Both the position numbers and the translations under genes were made by a program. A DNA stretch of 64,000 bases from FEN-1297 sp021817845 (GTDB taxonomy: Bacteria > Bacteroidota > Ignavibacteria > Ignavibacteriales > Ignavibacteriaceae), in the NCBI GenBank assembly GCA_021817845.1, contig JAKAFW010000016.1, positions 1-64,000 on the forward strand, written 5' to 3'. The first letter of the stretch is position 1; each line of letters starts with the position of its first letter. The notes under the pieces were generated by a model. The model was not told the DNA's origin and did no database searches. It saw only the letters and a program-made list of their open reading frames with translations. This document shows, one piece after another, positions 1 to 8,208 of this stretch.

Positions 1-310
1 CGATCTAATGCGGAAAACAGTAAGAGTTTTCAAAGAATCTATTTTCGGTGGTTTCTTAAAAAAGATTAAGGAGTGTAAAACATCGTAGATGTTTTATTAT
101 TGTAGTAGATAAATAAATCTCTAAAAAACTGATCCTCGTAGAGGATCAATAAAAAGAGCTTAAAAAGTTTGAGATAGAATACGATGAAAAAGATTTATTT
201 GATTCTTTTGATTGACGTTTACAAGAAAAGAAATATTATAAATCCTCTACGAGGATTAAAATATGTAGGTTGAATATTTATCTACAACAATATAACCTCT
301 ACGAGGTTAT
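1..310 (+). repeat. Unit 1: internally deleted copy of the IS200-type unit
   Basis: This stretch aligns with the complete unit starting at about 364. It has the same CGGAAAACAG start (11-20), the same ACATCGTAGATGT hairpin (76-96) and GATCCTC hairpin (130-148), then jumps straight to the last codons of the transposase (159-215) and the AATCCTC hairpin (241-257). The junction falls on CTTA (159-162), which in the intact copy occurs at both 510-513 and 924-927, so a 414-bp internal deletion between 4-bp repeats explains it. An ATAACCTC hairpin (292-310) follows as linker to the next unit. It is a non-autonomous, MITE-like derivative. Confidence 0.85.
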
Positions 311-499
311 CACGAATAAATTATGTACGGTTCAATTCGTTTGTTTCTTAGGGTGTCCCAATACGGAAAACAGTAAGAGTTTTCAAAGAATCTGTTTTCG
401 GTGGTTTCTTAAAAATATTAAAGAGTATAAAACATCGTAGATGTTTTATTATTGTAGTAGATAAATAAATCTCAAAAAACTGATCCTCGTAGAGGATCA
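76..499. repeat. Hairpin family with TCGTAGA core, first group
   Basis: Six short inverted repeats lie at 76-96, 130-148, 241-257, 292-310, 427-449 and 481-499. Each has a GTA (or TAC on the other strand) loop closed by the same two base pairs, giving an invariant core TCGTAGA. The outer stem differs by type: AAAACATC, TGATCCTC, AATCCTC or ATAACCTC, always with the matching complement. Compensated stem changes argue that the folded form matters. Their fixed positions around the transposase suggest they are recognition hairpins for the IS200-type enzyme, which is inference. Confidence 0.8.
159..215 (+). pseudogene. Remnant of IS200-type transposase (C-terminal codons only)
   Basis: The sequence matches the last 18 or so codons of the transposase at 516-980, including the KKFEIEYDEK segment and the TGA stop, with a few substitutions. 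There is no start codon and no HUH or catalytic tyrosine region, so it cannot encode a working enzyme. It is the residue of the internal deletion that made unit 1. Confidence 0.8.
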
Positions 500-515
500 A
501 TAAAAAGGGCTTAAT

Positions 516-980
516 ATGAAACCAGGTGCATTTACACAGCTATATACCCATTTAGTATTTGCAGTAAAATATAGGGAACGATTATTAATTAAGGAGATTA
601 GAGGAGAAGTATTTAGCTATATCAGCGGAATAATAACAAATAGGAAACATAAATCCATTATAATAAATGGAATGCCGGATCATATACATCTACTGATAGG
701 TTTAAATCCCAATGATAAAATTTCAGATCTTGTCGGATGTATAAAAAGAGATTCATCAACTTTTATCAATCAGAAGGATTGGTTTAGGGGCAAATTCCAT
801 TGGCAAGATGGGTATGGAGCCTTCTCCTACGGCAGATCTCAATTAGATACCATTTATAATTATATAGCTAATCAGGAAATTCATCATAAAAGAAGAACGT
901 TCCGGCAGGAGTATACAGAGTTACTTAAAAAGTTTGAGATAGAATACGATGAAAAATATTTATTTGATTTTTTTGATTGA
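516..980 (+). CDS. tnpA: IS200/IS605-family (Y1) transposase
   Basis: A 154-residue protein of the size usual for IS200-type TnpA, single-strand DNA transposases that act as dimers on hairpin ends. The HUH metal-binding motif is HIH at residues 56-58 (in PDHIHLLIGL), and the catalytic tyrosine motif YxxxQ is Y116-IAN-Q120. The GYGAF segment at residues 99-103 is common in this family. The start at 516 has a GGG-containing ribosome site 6 bases upstream. All expected catalytic residues are present, so it may be active. There is no TnpB partner. REP-associated transposases (RAYTs) are a close alternative class, and the surrounding hairpins make that reading attractive. Confidence 0.9.
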   Translation: MKPGAFTQLYTHLVFAVKYRERLLIKEIRGEVFSYISGIITNRKHKSIIINGMPDHIHLLIGLNPNDKISDLVGCIKRDSSTFINQKDWFRGKFHWQDGYGAFSYGRSQLDTIYNYIANQEIHHKRRTFRQEYTELLKKFEIEYDEKYLFDFFD

Positions 981-1005
981 CGTTTACAAGAAAAAACATA
1001 TTATA

Positions 1006-1022
1006 AATCCTCTACGAGGATT
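1006..1022. repeat. TCGTAGA-family hairpin at the 3' side of tnpA
   Basis: AATCCTC, loop TAC, GAGGATT: a 7-bp perfect stem 26 bases after the transposase stop. It matches the hairpin at 241-257 in unit 1, so it is a fixed 3' landmark of the element. Confidence 0.8.
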
Positions 1023-1048
1023 GAAATATGTTGTTCTTAATTTATTTA

Positions 1049-1119
1049 ATCGGGTAGGAAGCGGCGTACAGCCGCTGTCCCCCCACACCACCCGGCATAC
1101 TTACGTACCAAGGCGGTTT
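1049..1119 (-). ncRNA. Group II intron domains V and VI
   Basis: Read on the minus strand: an ACCGCC/GGTGGT lower stem, a GGTAC-GTAA-GTA..CC upper stem with a GNRA loop (plus 1085-1119), then a hairpin of AGCGGC and GCCGCT around a 5-base loop (plus 1060-1076). The arrangement and distance to the intron end match the catalytic domain V and branch-point domain VI. The branch adenosine was not assigned with confidence. Confidence 0.75.
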
Positions 1120-1129
1120 CCAATAACTT

Positions 1130-2551
1130 TTATACGGTCATTCTTCCGGCTAAAGATTGTAATCCTATTTGTGTAAACCACTTTATATTCATTGCATGCC
1201 CAACCGCTACTTTCCTTGACATATTCCACCAACCTTGCGAGTACATTACTACATTCCAGCTTTTCGATTCTTCGCATCCTAATCCTCTAAGGAATTTTAC
1301 TATGCTGTATTTCCGTCCACACTGCTTTAGACGATAGCACCTTAGCTTCCTGCGTATCCATCCATCCATTTCTATGATGTTTTTCTTCCATGTGTTTGCC
1401 AGTCGAAAATAGTTTATCCATCCTACAATTATAGTGCTCAGTTCCTTGATAACTTGCTCGAACTTAACTCCTCGATTTCTCTGAGTTATTGTTCTTACTT
1501 TGTCCTTGAAGCGTTCTATGGCTTTGTCTGCCACCCTTATGCCGCCTCCTGACATTATTGTATATCCTAAGAACTTCACTTCTGAACAATGCCTGACTCC
1601 ACTCTTTGAACGATTCACCTTTAGTTTCAGCTTCTTCTCTATGAATTCAACTATGCTTTGCATGACCCGCTCTCCTGCCTTTTTGCTTTTGACGTATACG
1701 TTACAGTCATCTGCATAGCGGCAAAAGTTGTGTCCTCTTTGTTCCAATTCTATGTCTAATTCATCTAATACTATGTTCGATAGTAGTGGTGAAAGCGGTC
1801 CGCCTTGCGGCGTTCCTGATATGCGTTGTTCTTCCAGTCCGCCTTCCATCATTCCGGCTCTTAAGAATGCTCTGATTAAACGCAGTAGTCTTTTATCTCC
1901 TACACGCTTGCTTAACCTTTGCATTAGGCGGTCGTGGTTTATCTTGTCGAAAAACTTCTCCAAGTCTATATCCACTACCCACTCATTACCTTCTTTGACG
2001 TACTTGACTGACTGCTCTATTGCTTGATGTGCACTTCGTCCCGGTCGGAACCCGTAGCTGCTTTCGCTAAAGTATGGCTCATAATGCTTACTTAGCTCTT
2101 GATGGATTGCCTGTTGAACTAACCGGTCTTTGACCGTTGGTATTCCAAGCGTTCTTGTTCCCACTGTCGCCTTCGGGATTTCTACTTTCAGCACCGCACT
2201 TACCTCGTACTTCTCTGTAAGAAGTGCTGACCGCAGACCGTTGTGGTTCTTGTTATACCATTGTCGCAGTTCCTTTACATCCATTCCATCTACGCCGCTG
2301 CTTCCGCCGTTTTGAATTACTCTTTGACATGCTCTGTTTAGGTTTACATAGTCTACCATCCTTTCCATTATGTTTTCCGTCAAGGCTCGCTCACTCTCCA
2401 ATAGCGATAGCAGTTCAACTCCAGAGGTAATCTCCTTGCCGGTTCCGCCGGTTTTTGATTCCGCTGGTTTATCCATCAGTTTATCTATCTCTGCCTTTCC
2501 GAATAGTTCTATCTGATGACTGTTTTTCTGTTGCTTTCTGTTTTTACGCAT
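1130..2551 (-). CDS. ltrA: Group II intron reverse transcriptase/maturase
   Basis: A 473-residue intron-encoded protein that would help splice the intron and copy it into DNA at new sites. The reverse transcriptase domain spans roughly residues 60-330: PQGGPLSPLLSNIVLDEL, the active-site RYADD box, and FLGYTI at the end of the thumb entry. The group II maturase domain (domain X) fills about 345-430, with the WINYFRLA signature. No HNH endonuclease domain follows, so it would rely on endonuclease-independent integration, as in class C and some other bacterial classes. The frame is intact and the stop lies just upstream of intron domain V, as expected for an ORF in domain IV. Confidence 0.95.
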   Translation of the reverse strand: MRKNRKQQKNSHQIELFGKAEIDKLMDKPAESKTGGTGKEITSGVELLSLLESERALTENIMERMVDYVNLNRACQRVIQNGGSSGVDGMDVKELRQWYNKNHNGLRSALLTEKYEVSAVLKVEIPKATVGTRTLGIPTVKDRLVQQAIHQELSKHYEPYFSESSYGFRPGRSAHQAIEQSVKYVKEGNEWVVDIDLEKFFDKINHDRLMQRLSKRVGDKRLLRLIRAFLRAGMMEGGLEEQRISGTPQGGPLSPLLSNIVLDELDIELEQRGHNFCRYADDCNVYVKSKKAGERVMQSIVEFIEKKLKLKVNRSKSGVRHCSEVKFLGYTIMSGGGIRVADKAIERFKDKVRTITQRNRGVKFEQVIKELSTIIVGWINYFRLANTWKKNIIEMDGWIRRKLRCYRLKQCGRKYSIVKFLRGLGCEESKSWNVVMYSQGWWNMSRKVAVGHAMNIKWFTQIGLQSLAGRMTV

Positions 2552-3038
2552 CTTCGAGACTTACCTTTTTTTTTTTTATCCCGCTTTGCGGGATGTTACT
2601 GAATTCAGACCTTCTCCCGATTTCTACCATCGGGATACTATGTCCTCTGCTGACTTCTATACATTCTTCACCATCAATTCCTTGATAGCTTATCTCTCTT
2701 ACTTGCCGGCTCTATAGCCCGTGGCTTAGAGAAAACGTATAGACCTCCCGGGGTAAGTAATAACACTTTCAATTTGATGCGCCGGATTTACACCTCTTAC
2801 TTCCGAATGACTTTTGGGCTTATTGATTCATGGGTCAATTACCCGGTAAGACATGCCTTATATCCGATTTCTGTTCGTCGCTTCAAATCTTTGCCTTAAG
2901 CTTCCTTCAGATTCCACCTTACGATGGACACCCTTGCTCTCGGCTATGAGATTCCGGTCATTACGGCTCTCTCGGGACTTGTCCGCTCAAATACGAACGC
3001 ACCCGTTAGTTTTACTACATGCCCGGCACACCAAAAAT

Positions 3039-3057
3039 ATAACCTCTACGAGGTTAT
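3039..3057. repeat. TCGTAGA-family hairpin flanking the intron 5' exon
   Basis: ATAACCTC, loop TAC, GAGGTTAT, identical to 292-310. On the minus strand it reads as a stem-loop followed by ATATTTTTGG and then the intron start at 3031. The intron therefore sits just downstream of a terminator-like hairpin plus T run. Confidence 0.8.
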
Positions 3058-3110
3058 CAAAAATAAATTACACACGATCCCATTCGTTGGTTTCTTAGTG
3101 TGTCCCAATA

Positions 3111-3334
3111 CGGAAAACAGTAAGAGTTTTCAAAGATTCTATTTTCGGTGGTTTCTTAAAAAAGATTAAAGAGTGTAAAACATCGTAGATGTTTAATTAT
3201 TATGAGAATCTTCTATTTTCGGTGGTTTCTTAAAAAAGATTACAGAGGATAAAACATCGTAGATGTTTTATTATTGTAGAATAAAAACATATCTCATAAA
3301 AACTGATCCTCGTAGAGGATCAATAAAAAGAGCC
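3111..3334 (+). repeat. Unit 3: 5' flank of the IS200-type unit, no transposase, with an internal duplication
   Basis: Starts with CGGAAAACAG (3111-3120) like units 1 and 2 and carries hairpins at 3178-3194, 3249-3271 and 3304-3322. Similarity to unit 2 stops at about 3334, where the transposase should begin. A segment of about 65 bases containing TTCTATTTTCGGTGG and the ACATC hairpin is present twice (from about 3136 and again from about 3209, offset 73 bases). No coding capacity is seen. Confidence 0.8.
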
Positions 3335-3423
3335 TTCGAAACCAATTGAGTAAAAGAATTGTTGGAAAAGATCAGTAATTTAATTATTATAAAAAACTGA
3401 GTTATACAAATGTCTAAAAATTT

Positions 3424-6400
3424 ATGAAAATAAGAACTAAACTAATTTTAACCTTCTCTTTCTTTGTTATTTCATTTTTGATATTTGGAATTTTAATAAG
3501 TATTATTTTTGATAAAGAGGCGAGAGAACACGCTCTTATTCACACAGAAATTTATTCCCATACTTTTGCTTTAACGATAGGAAGAGAAACAGAAAAAGAT
3601 AAAACACCGCCTTTATTTTTTAACAGGGAGGCTCTTGAAGATTACATTCAAGATGCTCATTCAATTCAAAATATAGATATAAGTGTTGTTGATACCGCTA
3701 AGACAATTGCAGCCGATGTGATAAAATCAGAAATTGGTAAAAAATATAGTTATGATAAAAATAATGAAGTGCTTTTAACGATGCAGGATGGTTTGGATAG
3801 AACATTCAAAGAGGTAAGCAGCGACTACCCCGGCGGCATATTTTTGTACGTGCATCCCATAAAAACTGAAAAGGGGAAAACATTAGGCGCCGTGCTTATT
3901 GAATATACGGCAACTATTAAAGAAGCCGAGGCAGATATAAATAAAGTCCGGCAAATTGTTTTATATGCTATACTGTTTCTCATTTTTGTCGCAATTGCTT
4001 TTGGCTTTGTTATATCTAAAATAATTACCGGAGCCATTTCAGATTTAGTTAACGCTGCCCGAAAATTTTCGCAAGGTAATTATTCGGTTAGAATTAAGAC
4101 AGAGCGGAAAGATGAATTAGGTGAATTAGGAAAAGCCTTCAACCTTATGGCCGGGCAGAAACAAAAATCCGATGAACAAATTCTTTTGCTTAGTAACGCT
4201 ATAAAAAGTGCTGATGAAATGATTTCAATTACGGATATTAACAATAAATTCCTTTTTGTAAACGATGCCTTTTGCAGAGGTTATGGATATACCCAAGAAG
4301 AGACTATTGGCAAATATATAGAGCTAATCCGGTCAGAGAAAAATGATGTTGAATTATTAAATCATATTCAACTATTGACATTAGACTACGGATGGCACGG
4401 CGAACTATGGAACAAGACAAAAAACGGCAATGATTTTTTAATTGAGCTGCACACATCGCCGGTTAAAAACGCAAAAGGAGAAAAAATTGCATTAGTAGGT
4501 ATCGCAAATGATATAACAAAACGAAAGGAGGCGGAAGAGAGATTAAAAGAAAGCGAAAAAAAATTTCGTGAGTTTGCCGATTTTTTACCTCAACCGGTTT
4601 TCGAATATGATACTAAGGGTGTGTTTACATTTGCTAACCGTGCCAGCTTTGAAGCTACCGGTTATACACCGGATGACGTTGGAAAAGGACTTACTGTCTT
4701 TAATTTAATCGATCCGCAGCAGCAGCAAATTTTAATTGAAATGATGAAAAAACGATTCAACAGAATTACTTCCGGCGGAATAGAATATAATATAATTCGC
4801 AAAGACGGTTCTTCATTTCCTGCAATCACCTATTCTAGTCTCATTGAAATAAATGGAGAAATAAAAGGAGTAAGAGGAATCATTATTGATATTACAAGGC
4901 AGAGAAAATATGAAGCGACCTTAAGACAGAATGCTGCACAGCTAAAATTGCTTAATGATATCGGAAGCAAAATTGCAAGTTCGCTAGATATTGATGTAAT
5001 AATGGATAGAGCAGTTAAGTTAGTTCATGAAAATTTTAATTGTAATCATGTCTCGCTATTAACATACAACGTGGAGGAAGATTATTTAATTGTCAAATCA
5101 ATTGCCGGCGCTTTTGTTAATTTGTTTGTGCGCGATAAGAAAATTTACTTGGAAAAGGGTATGATAATTTGGGCAGCTAGAACAGGCAATATTGCTGTTG
5201 CTAATGATGTCAGCATCGATCCGTATTATGTGAATGTTTATCCCGATATGATCAACACCCGTTCGGAATTATGCATTCCTCTAAAAATAGGAACTAAAGT
5301 ATTTGGTATTTTTGATTTACAATGTCCCAAGCCAAACGCTTTTTCGGAAGAAGATATAAATGTGCTGACTACCCTCGCCGATCAAATCTCGCTCGCAATA
5401 AATAATTCCTTATTGTATGAATCTATACAGCATGAACTTCGTGAAAAAATAAAGGCTGAAGAAGCCTTAAAAGAAAGCGAAGAAAAATACCGGTTGGTAT
5501 TCACTAATGTTCCGCTCGGAATAGTGCACTATAATTCTAAGGGAATAGTTACAGATTGTAATGATGTTTTTTTAGAAATTTTAGGTATAACGAAAGAAGA
5601 CGCTTTGGGATTTAATATTATACGAATAGAGGATCTAAAATATAAAGAAGCTTATGAACTTGCCTTTTCCGGTATAATAGGGAATTATGAAGGTGATTAT
5701 AAACCAATTGTTTCAAAAAAAATAATTTCATTAAAGATATCATTTGCGCCAATCGTGCATGAAGATGGGAAAATACTAGGTGTTGTTGGAATTTTTGAAG
5801 ATGTATCCGAACGAAAACAAATCGAAAGATTTTTCTTCCATGATATATTAAATACCGCTGGTAATCTTAAAAACTGTTCTGAACTTATCAATGATAATTC
5901 ATTAGAAAAAGAAGATAAGGATCATTTTACCAAACAAATACTAATAATGTCAAATCAAATTATTGAAGAAATTATCTCACATAGAGTTATCCTATCTTCC
6001 GATAAGACAGAATTAAAATTGAATATTGTTGCTTTAAATACTTTAGAATTCATAAAAAATATAATTATCAATTTTAAACAAATGGCTGATAAAGAAAACA
6101 AACAGATTTCTATTAGCGACAAATTTGAAGATTTAGAAATTAAAACCGATAGAGTATTACTTAGCCGTATAATTAGTAATCTAATAAAGAACGCGATTGA
6201 AGCTTCGCAAACCGGAGGAATTATATCTGTTGGCTGTAGTAATGGAGATGGTCTAATAAAATTATCGGTTCATAATCAAACTGAAATTCCGGAAGAGATT
6301 CAACCAAAAATATTTCACCGTTCTTTCTCCACAAAAGGAGCGGGTAGAGGAATTGGGACTTATAGTCTAAAATTTCTTACAGAAAAATACTTAAATGGTA

Positions 6401-6468
6401 AAGTATTTTTCACTTCAAATGGAGACGATGGAACTACATTTTATGTAAATATCCCCTCACAAATTTGA
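3424..6468 (+). CDS. Membrane sensor histidine kinase with HAMP, three PAS and one GAF domain
   Basis: A 1014-residue sensor. Residues 5-30 and about 177-200 are membrane helices bracketing a periplasmic sensing region. A HAMP linker follows (about 200-250), then PAS (about 255-372), PAS (about 380-500), GAF (about 510-665) and PAS (about 690-800). The phospho-acceptor box is FFHDILNTAGNL with His806, a variant H box. The ATPase domain keeps the N box (NAIEAS, Asn923) and the GRGIG box, so it should be active. The ligand is unknown and no response regulator gene is adjacent, so the partner is encoded elsewhere. It stands alone between the mobile array and cydAB. Confidence 0.9.
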   Translation: MKIRTKLILTFSFFVISFLIFGILISIIFDKEAREHALIHTEIYSHTFALTIGRETEKDKTPPLFFNREALEDYIQDAHSIQNIDISVVDTAKTIAADVIKSEIGKKYSYDKNNEVLLTMQDGLDRTFKEVSSDYPGGIFLYVHPIKTEKGKTLGAVLIEYTATIKEAEADINKVRQIVLYAILFLIFVAIAFGFVISKIITGAISDLVNAARKFSQGNYSVRIKTERKDELGELGKAFNLMAGQKQKSDEQILLLSNAIKSADEMISITDINNKFLFVNDAFCRGYGYTQEETIGKYIELIRSEKNDVELLNHIQLLTLDYGWHGELWNKTKNGNDFLIELHTSPVKNAKGEKIALVGIANDITKRKEAEERLKESEKKFREFADFLPQPVFEYDTKGVFTFANRASFEATGYTPDDVGKGLTVFNLIDPQQQQILIEMMKKRFNRITSGGIEYNIIRKDGSSFPAITYSSLIEINGEIKGVRGIIIDITRQRKYEATLRQNAAQLKLLNDIGSKIASSLDIDVIMDRAVKLVHENFNCNHVSLLTYNVEEDYLIVKSIAGAFVNLFVRDKKIYLEKGMIIWAARTGNIAVANDVSIDPYYVNVYPDMINTRSELCIPLKIGTKVFGIFDLQCPKPNAFSEEDINVLTTLADQISLAINNSLLYESIQHELREKIKAEEALKESEEKYRLVFTNVPLGIVHYNSKGIVTDCNDVFLEILGITKEDALGFNIIRIEDLKYKEAYELAFSGIIGNYEGDYKPIVSKKIISLKISFAPIVHEDGKILGVVGIFEDVSERKQIERFFFHDILNTAGNLKNCSELINDNSLEKEDKDHFTKQILIMSNQIIEEIISHRVILSSDKTELKLNIVALNTLEFIKNIIINFKQMADKENKQISISDKFEDLEIKTDRVLLSRIISNLIKNAIEASQTGGIISVGCSNGDGLIKLSVHNQTEIPEEIQPKIFHRSFSTKGAGRGIGTYSLKFLTEKYLNGKVFFTSNGDDGTTFYVNIPSQI

Positions 6469-6542
6469 ACCATGTATTTCAACCGCCGATAATTGGAATC
6501 TTTTTTTTACATCTTCCATTTGCGGCCTGCCGGTAGGCAAGC

Positions 6543-6650
6543 TTCCCGCGCTAGGTATATAGCGGGAGAATAGCGCTGTAATAACCCTCTTGTGCAGATG
6601 TGAATGAAATTTTTATGGGTGCGCCCATTAGATCGGGGGTTATGGTTATT
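6543..6650 (+). other. Candidate structured intergenic element
   Basis: ATAACCCTC (6581-6589) can pair over nine positions with GGGGGTTAT (6635-6643). Inside sits a small hairpin ATGGG-TGCG-CCCAT (6615-6628). A separate hairpin TTCCCGC/GCGGGAG lies just upstream (6543-6549 with 6562-6568). There is no T run to make it a clear terminator. It could be a small RNA, a decayed repeat or chance folding. I do not recognise the family. Confidence 0.3.
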
Positions 6651-6680
6651 GTAGTATTTAACGTACTAAAAGTATTTATT

Positions 6681-6821
6681 TATCCTCTACGAGGATAGTT
6701 TATTTGTCGGATTAATTTGTTTCTACAATAATCAAACATCTACGATGTTTTTAGACCTCGTAGAGGTCAAATTATTGTAGGAAAGGGTTTATTTTACATT
6801 GGCAAATCCTCGTAGAGGATT
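6681..6821. repeat. Second cluster of TCGTAGA-core hairpins without a transposase
   Basis: Four hairpins: TATCCTC-TAC-GAGGATA (6681-6697), AAACATC-TAC-GATGTTT (6734-6750), GACCTC-GTA-GAGGTC (6754-6768) and AATCCTC-GTA-GAGGATT (6805-6821). They repeat the ACATC, ATCCTC and ACCTC types of the array at 1-3322, here crowded into 140 bases with no coding sequence. Some are in the opposite orientation. The rest of the 6469-7191 gap shows no gene. Only the candidate folded element upstream and a 34-base dispersed repeat at 7138-7171 stand out. Confidence 0.8.
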
Positions 6822-7137
6822 AACAAATTCCCCAGTATTTGCGCTATTCTATTATAATATTATCCTCAATATTGTAATGTAACAGATTCTTAGGTTGACG
6901 CCTATGCGCTAATCCGGAATATGATCCTTATTAGACCGTAACACTTTCAAAAGAATTTGCTAACTTAAATTTCACTCAAGCATACAGTCTTCGAATTGAC
7001 TTCGATGTTAAACAGAAAATTACGGCTGGTAAATACACACACAGTATTTTACTTTTAACCTCTGATACCAGCATTGCAAGCCCGCTAATTAACCATAGGA
7101 AACTTCTAAAAACAGGAATAATAGAATGGTGGTAAAT

Positions 7138-7171
7138 TCCATTATTCCAACATTCCACTACTCCATTTTCC
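7138..7171 (-). repeat. 34-base dispersed repeat, copy 1
   Basis: Read on the minus strand this matches 30134-30167 with two mismatches. The motif contains GGAAAATGGAGTA and GGAATAATGGA. Its short GGAAT-type internal echoes suggest a low-complexity dispersed element. The open frames it creates are not real genes. Confidence 0.65.
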
Positions 7172-7191
7172 CAAGAGTTGAGTAAAGTGTC

Positions 7192-8208
7192 TTAATAACT
7201 TTCCTTTGTAATTACTACTTTACCCTTAAATACCCGGTAGACAAAAATTGTATAAGCTATTACTATCGGCATTCCGATTAAAGCAATATAAAGCATCGCC
7301 GTCATAGAAGTCTTCGAAGACGAGGCATTATATATTGTCAAACTAAAATCTAAATCTATATTAGACGGAACAAGCCGGGGGAACAGGCTCAAAGCGGCTA
7401 ATCCGATCATCGAAATAATTGTCAATGAAGAAAAGATAATAGCCTTAAAGAATTTATTCGCTTTAACAAAAACCGGAATTAGTGCAACTGATACAAGTAA
7501 TAGAATAAACAACACCCAGAAAATCGGGTTGTTTAACAAACCGTTAAACTGAAACGGCGCTTCGAACAAAGTAAAAAAGGATGCTAAGGCATACAATAAA
7601 ACAAAAACCATCCATAACCTGTTAACATATGGAAGAACTTTTTCCTTCACTGATCCTTCACTTTTCATCATTATATAAATTGAACCATGCATAGCAAAAA
7701 AAGATAAGCTTACTAATCCGACTAAAATAGAATAGGGATTTAGCAAGTCAAGGAATGTACCAACGTAATTACCGCTTATATCAATCGGTAAGCCGCTGAG
7801 TATATTGCCTATAGCAACACCGAACAATATTGAGGGTAATAGGCTTCCTATCCCAAATAAATAATCCCAAAGTTTTTTCCATCCGGGTGATGAGACCTTG
7901 CCGCGGAATTCAAAAGAGACCGCTCGAAAAATAAGCGCTGCAAGTAAAAGCATGAATGGTATATAAAAGCCGCTAAACACTGTTGCATAGACAATCGGAA
8001 AGGCGGCAAATAAAGCTCCGCCTCCGGTTAATAGCCAAACTTCATTTCCGTCCCATACCGGGCCGATTGAGTTTAAATATACTCGTTTGGCAGTTTCGTC
8101 TTTAGTAAAAAGATACAAAACACCTACTCCCAAATCGAATCCGTCTAATACAGCATAGCCCATAATTAGAATGCCAATCAACAAAAACCAAATTGTGTTT
8201 AAGTCCAT
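7192..8208 (-). CDS. cydB: Cytochrome bd ubiquinol oxidase subunit II
   Basis: A 338-residue integral membrane protein with eight or nine hydrophobic helices. The N-terminal GYAVLDGFDLGVG and GPVWDGNEVWLL segments are hallmarks of CydB. It partners CydA to reduce oxygen to water with quinol electrons, without pumping protons, and typically has high oxygen affinity. It starts on the last base of the cydA stop (TAATG), so translation is probably coupled. No cydX-like small subunit or cydCD exporter is seen next to it. Confidence 0.97.
   Translation of the reverse strand: MDLNTIWFLLIGILIMGYAVLDGFDLGVGVLYLFTKDETAKRVYLNSIGPVWDGNEVWLLTGGGALFAAFPIVYATVFSGFYIPFMLLLAALIFRAVSFEFRGKVSSPGWKKLWDYLFGIGSLLPSILFGVAIGNILSGLPIDISGNYVGTFLDLLNPYSILVGLVSLSFFAMHGSIYIMMKSEGSVKEKVLPYVNRLWMVFVLLYALASFFTLFEAPFQFNGLLNNPIFWVLFILLLVSVALIPVFVKANKFFKAIIFSSLTIISMIGLAALSLFPRLVPSNIDLDFSLTIYNASSSKTSMTAMLYIALIGMPIVIAYTIFVYRVFKGKVVITKESY

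Larger units (their letters stand above)
364..1022 (+). mobile_element. Unit 2: complete IS200/IS605-like element
   Basis: The unit runs from CGGAAAACAG (364) through hairpins at 427-449 and 481-499, the transposase gene (516-980) and a final AATCCTC/GAGGATT hairpin at 1006-1022. There are no terminal inverted repeats or evident target duplications. That fits the IS200/IS605 group, whose single-strand transposition uses subterminal hairpins. Counting to the start of unit 3 at 3111 and subtracting the intron gives 764 bp, against 767 bp expected from unit 1 plus its deletion. True ends cannot be fixed from one locus. Confidence 0.7.
1049..3031 (-). mobile_element. Group II intron with internal maturase gene
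   Basis: On the minus strand the 5' end reads GTGTGCCGGGCATG (complement of 3031 downward), a bacterial group II intron start. The 3' end near 1049-1119 has a domain V-like hairpin with a GUAA (GNRA) tetraloop and a two-base bulge, then a domain VI-like hairpin (AGCGGC/GCCGCT, plus-strand 1060-1076), ending CTACCCGAT. The 480 bases before the maturase contain conserved domain I-III blocks such as GAATCTGAAGGAAGC. Joining 1048 to 3032 restores a sequence parallel to the uninterrupted repeat at 241-310, which supports the boundaries to within a few bases. The intron lies antisense to tnpA, outside any gene. Confidence 0.88.

Noticed and set aside
949..1176. Open frame of 75 codons overlapping the end of tnpA and the intron end
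   Set aside because: It runs across the intron boundary in a frame with no ribosome site or family likeness, and the underlying DNA is explained by the transposase and intron.
1..3322. Regular short palindromes suggesting a CRISPR-like array
   Set aside because: Spacing is irregular, stems differ between copies, no unique spacers of constant length exist and no cas genes are present. The transposase-linked hairpin reading fits better.
6976..7158. Open frame of 60 codons on the minus strand
   Set aside because: Its start comes from the 34-base dispersed repeat and the composition is not protein-like. Similar spurious frames arise wherever this repeat occurs.
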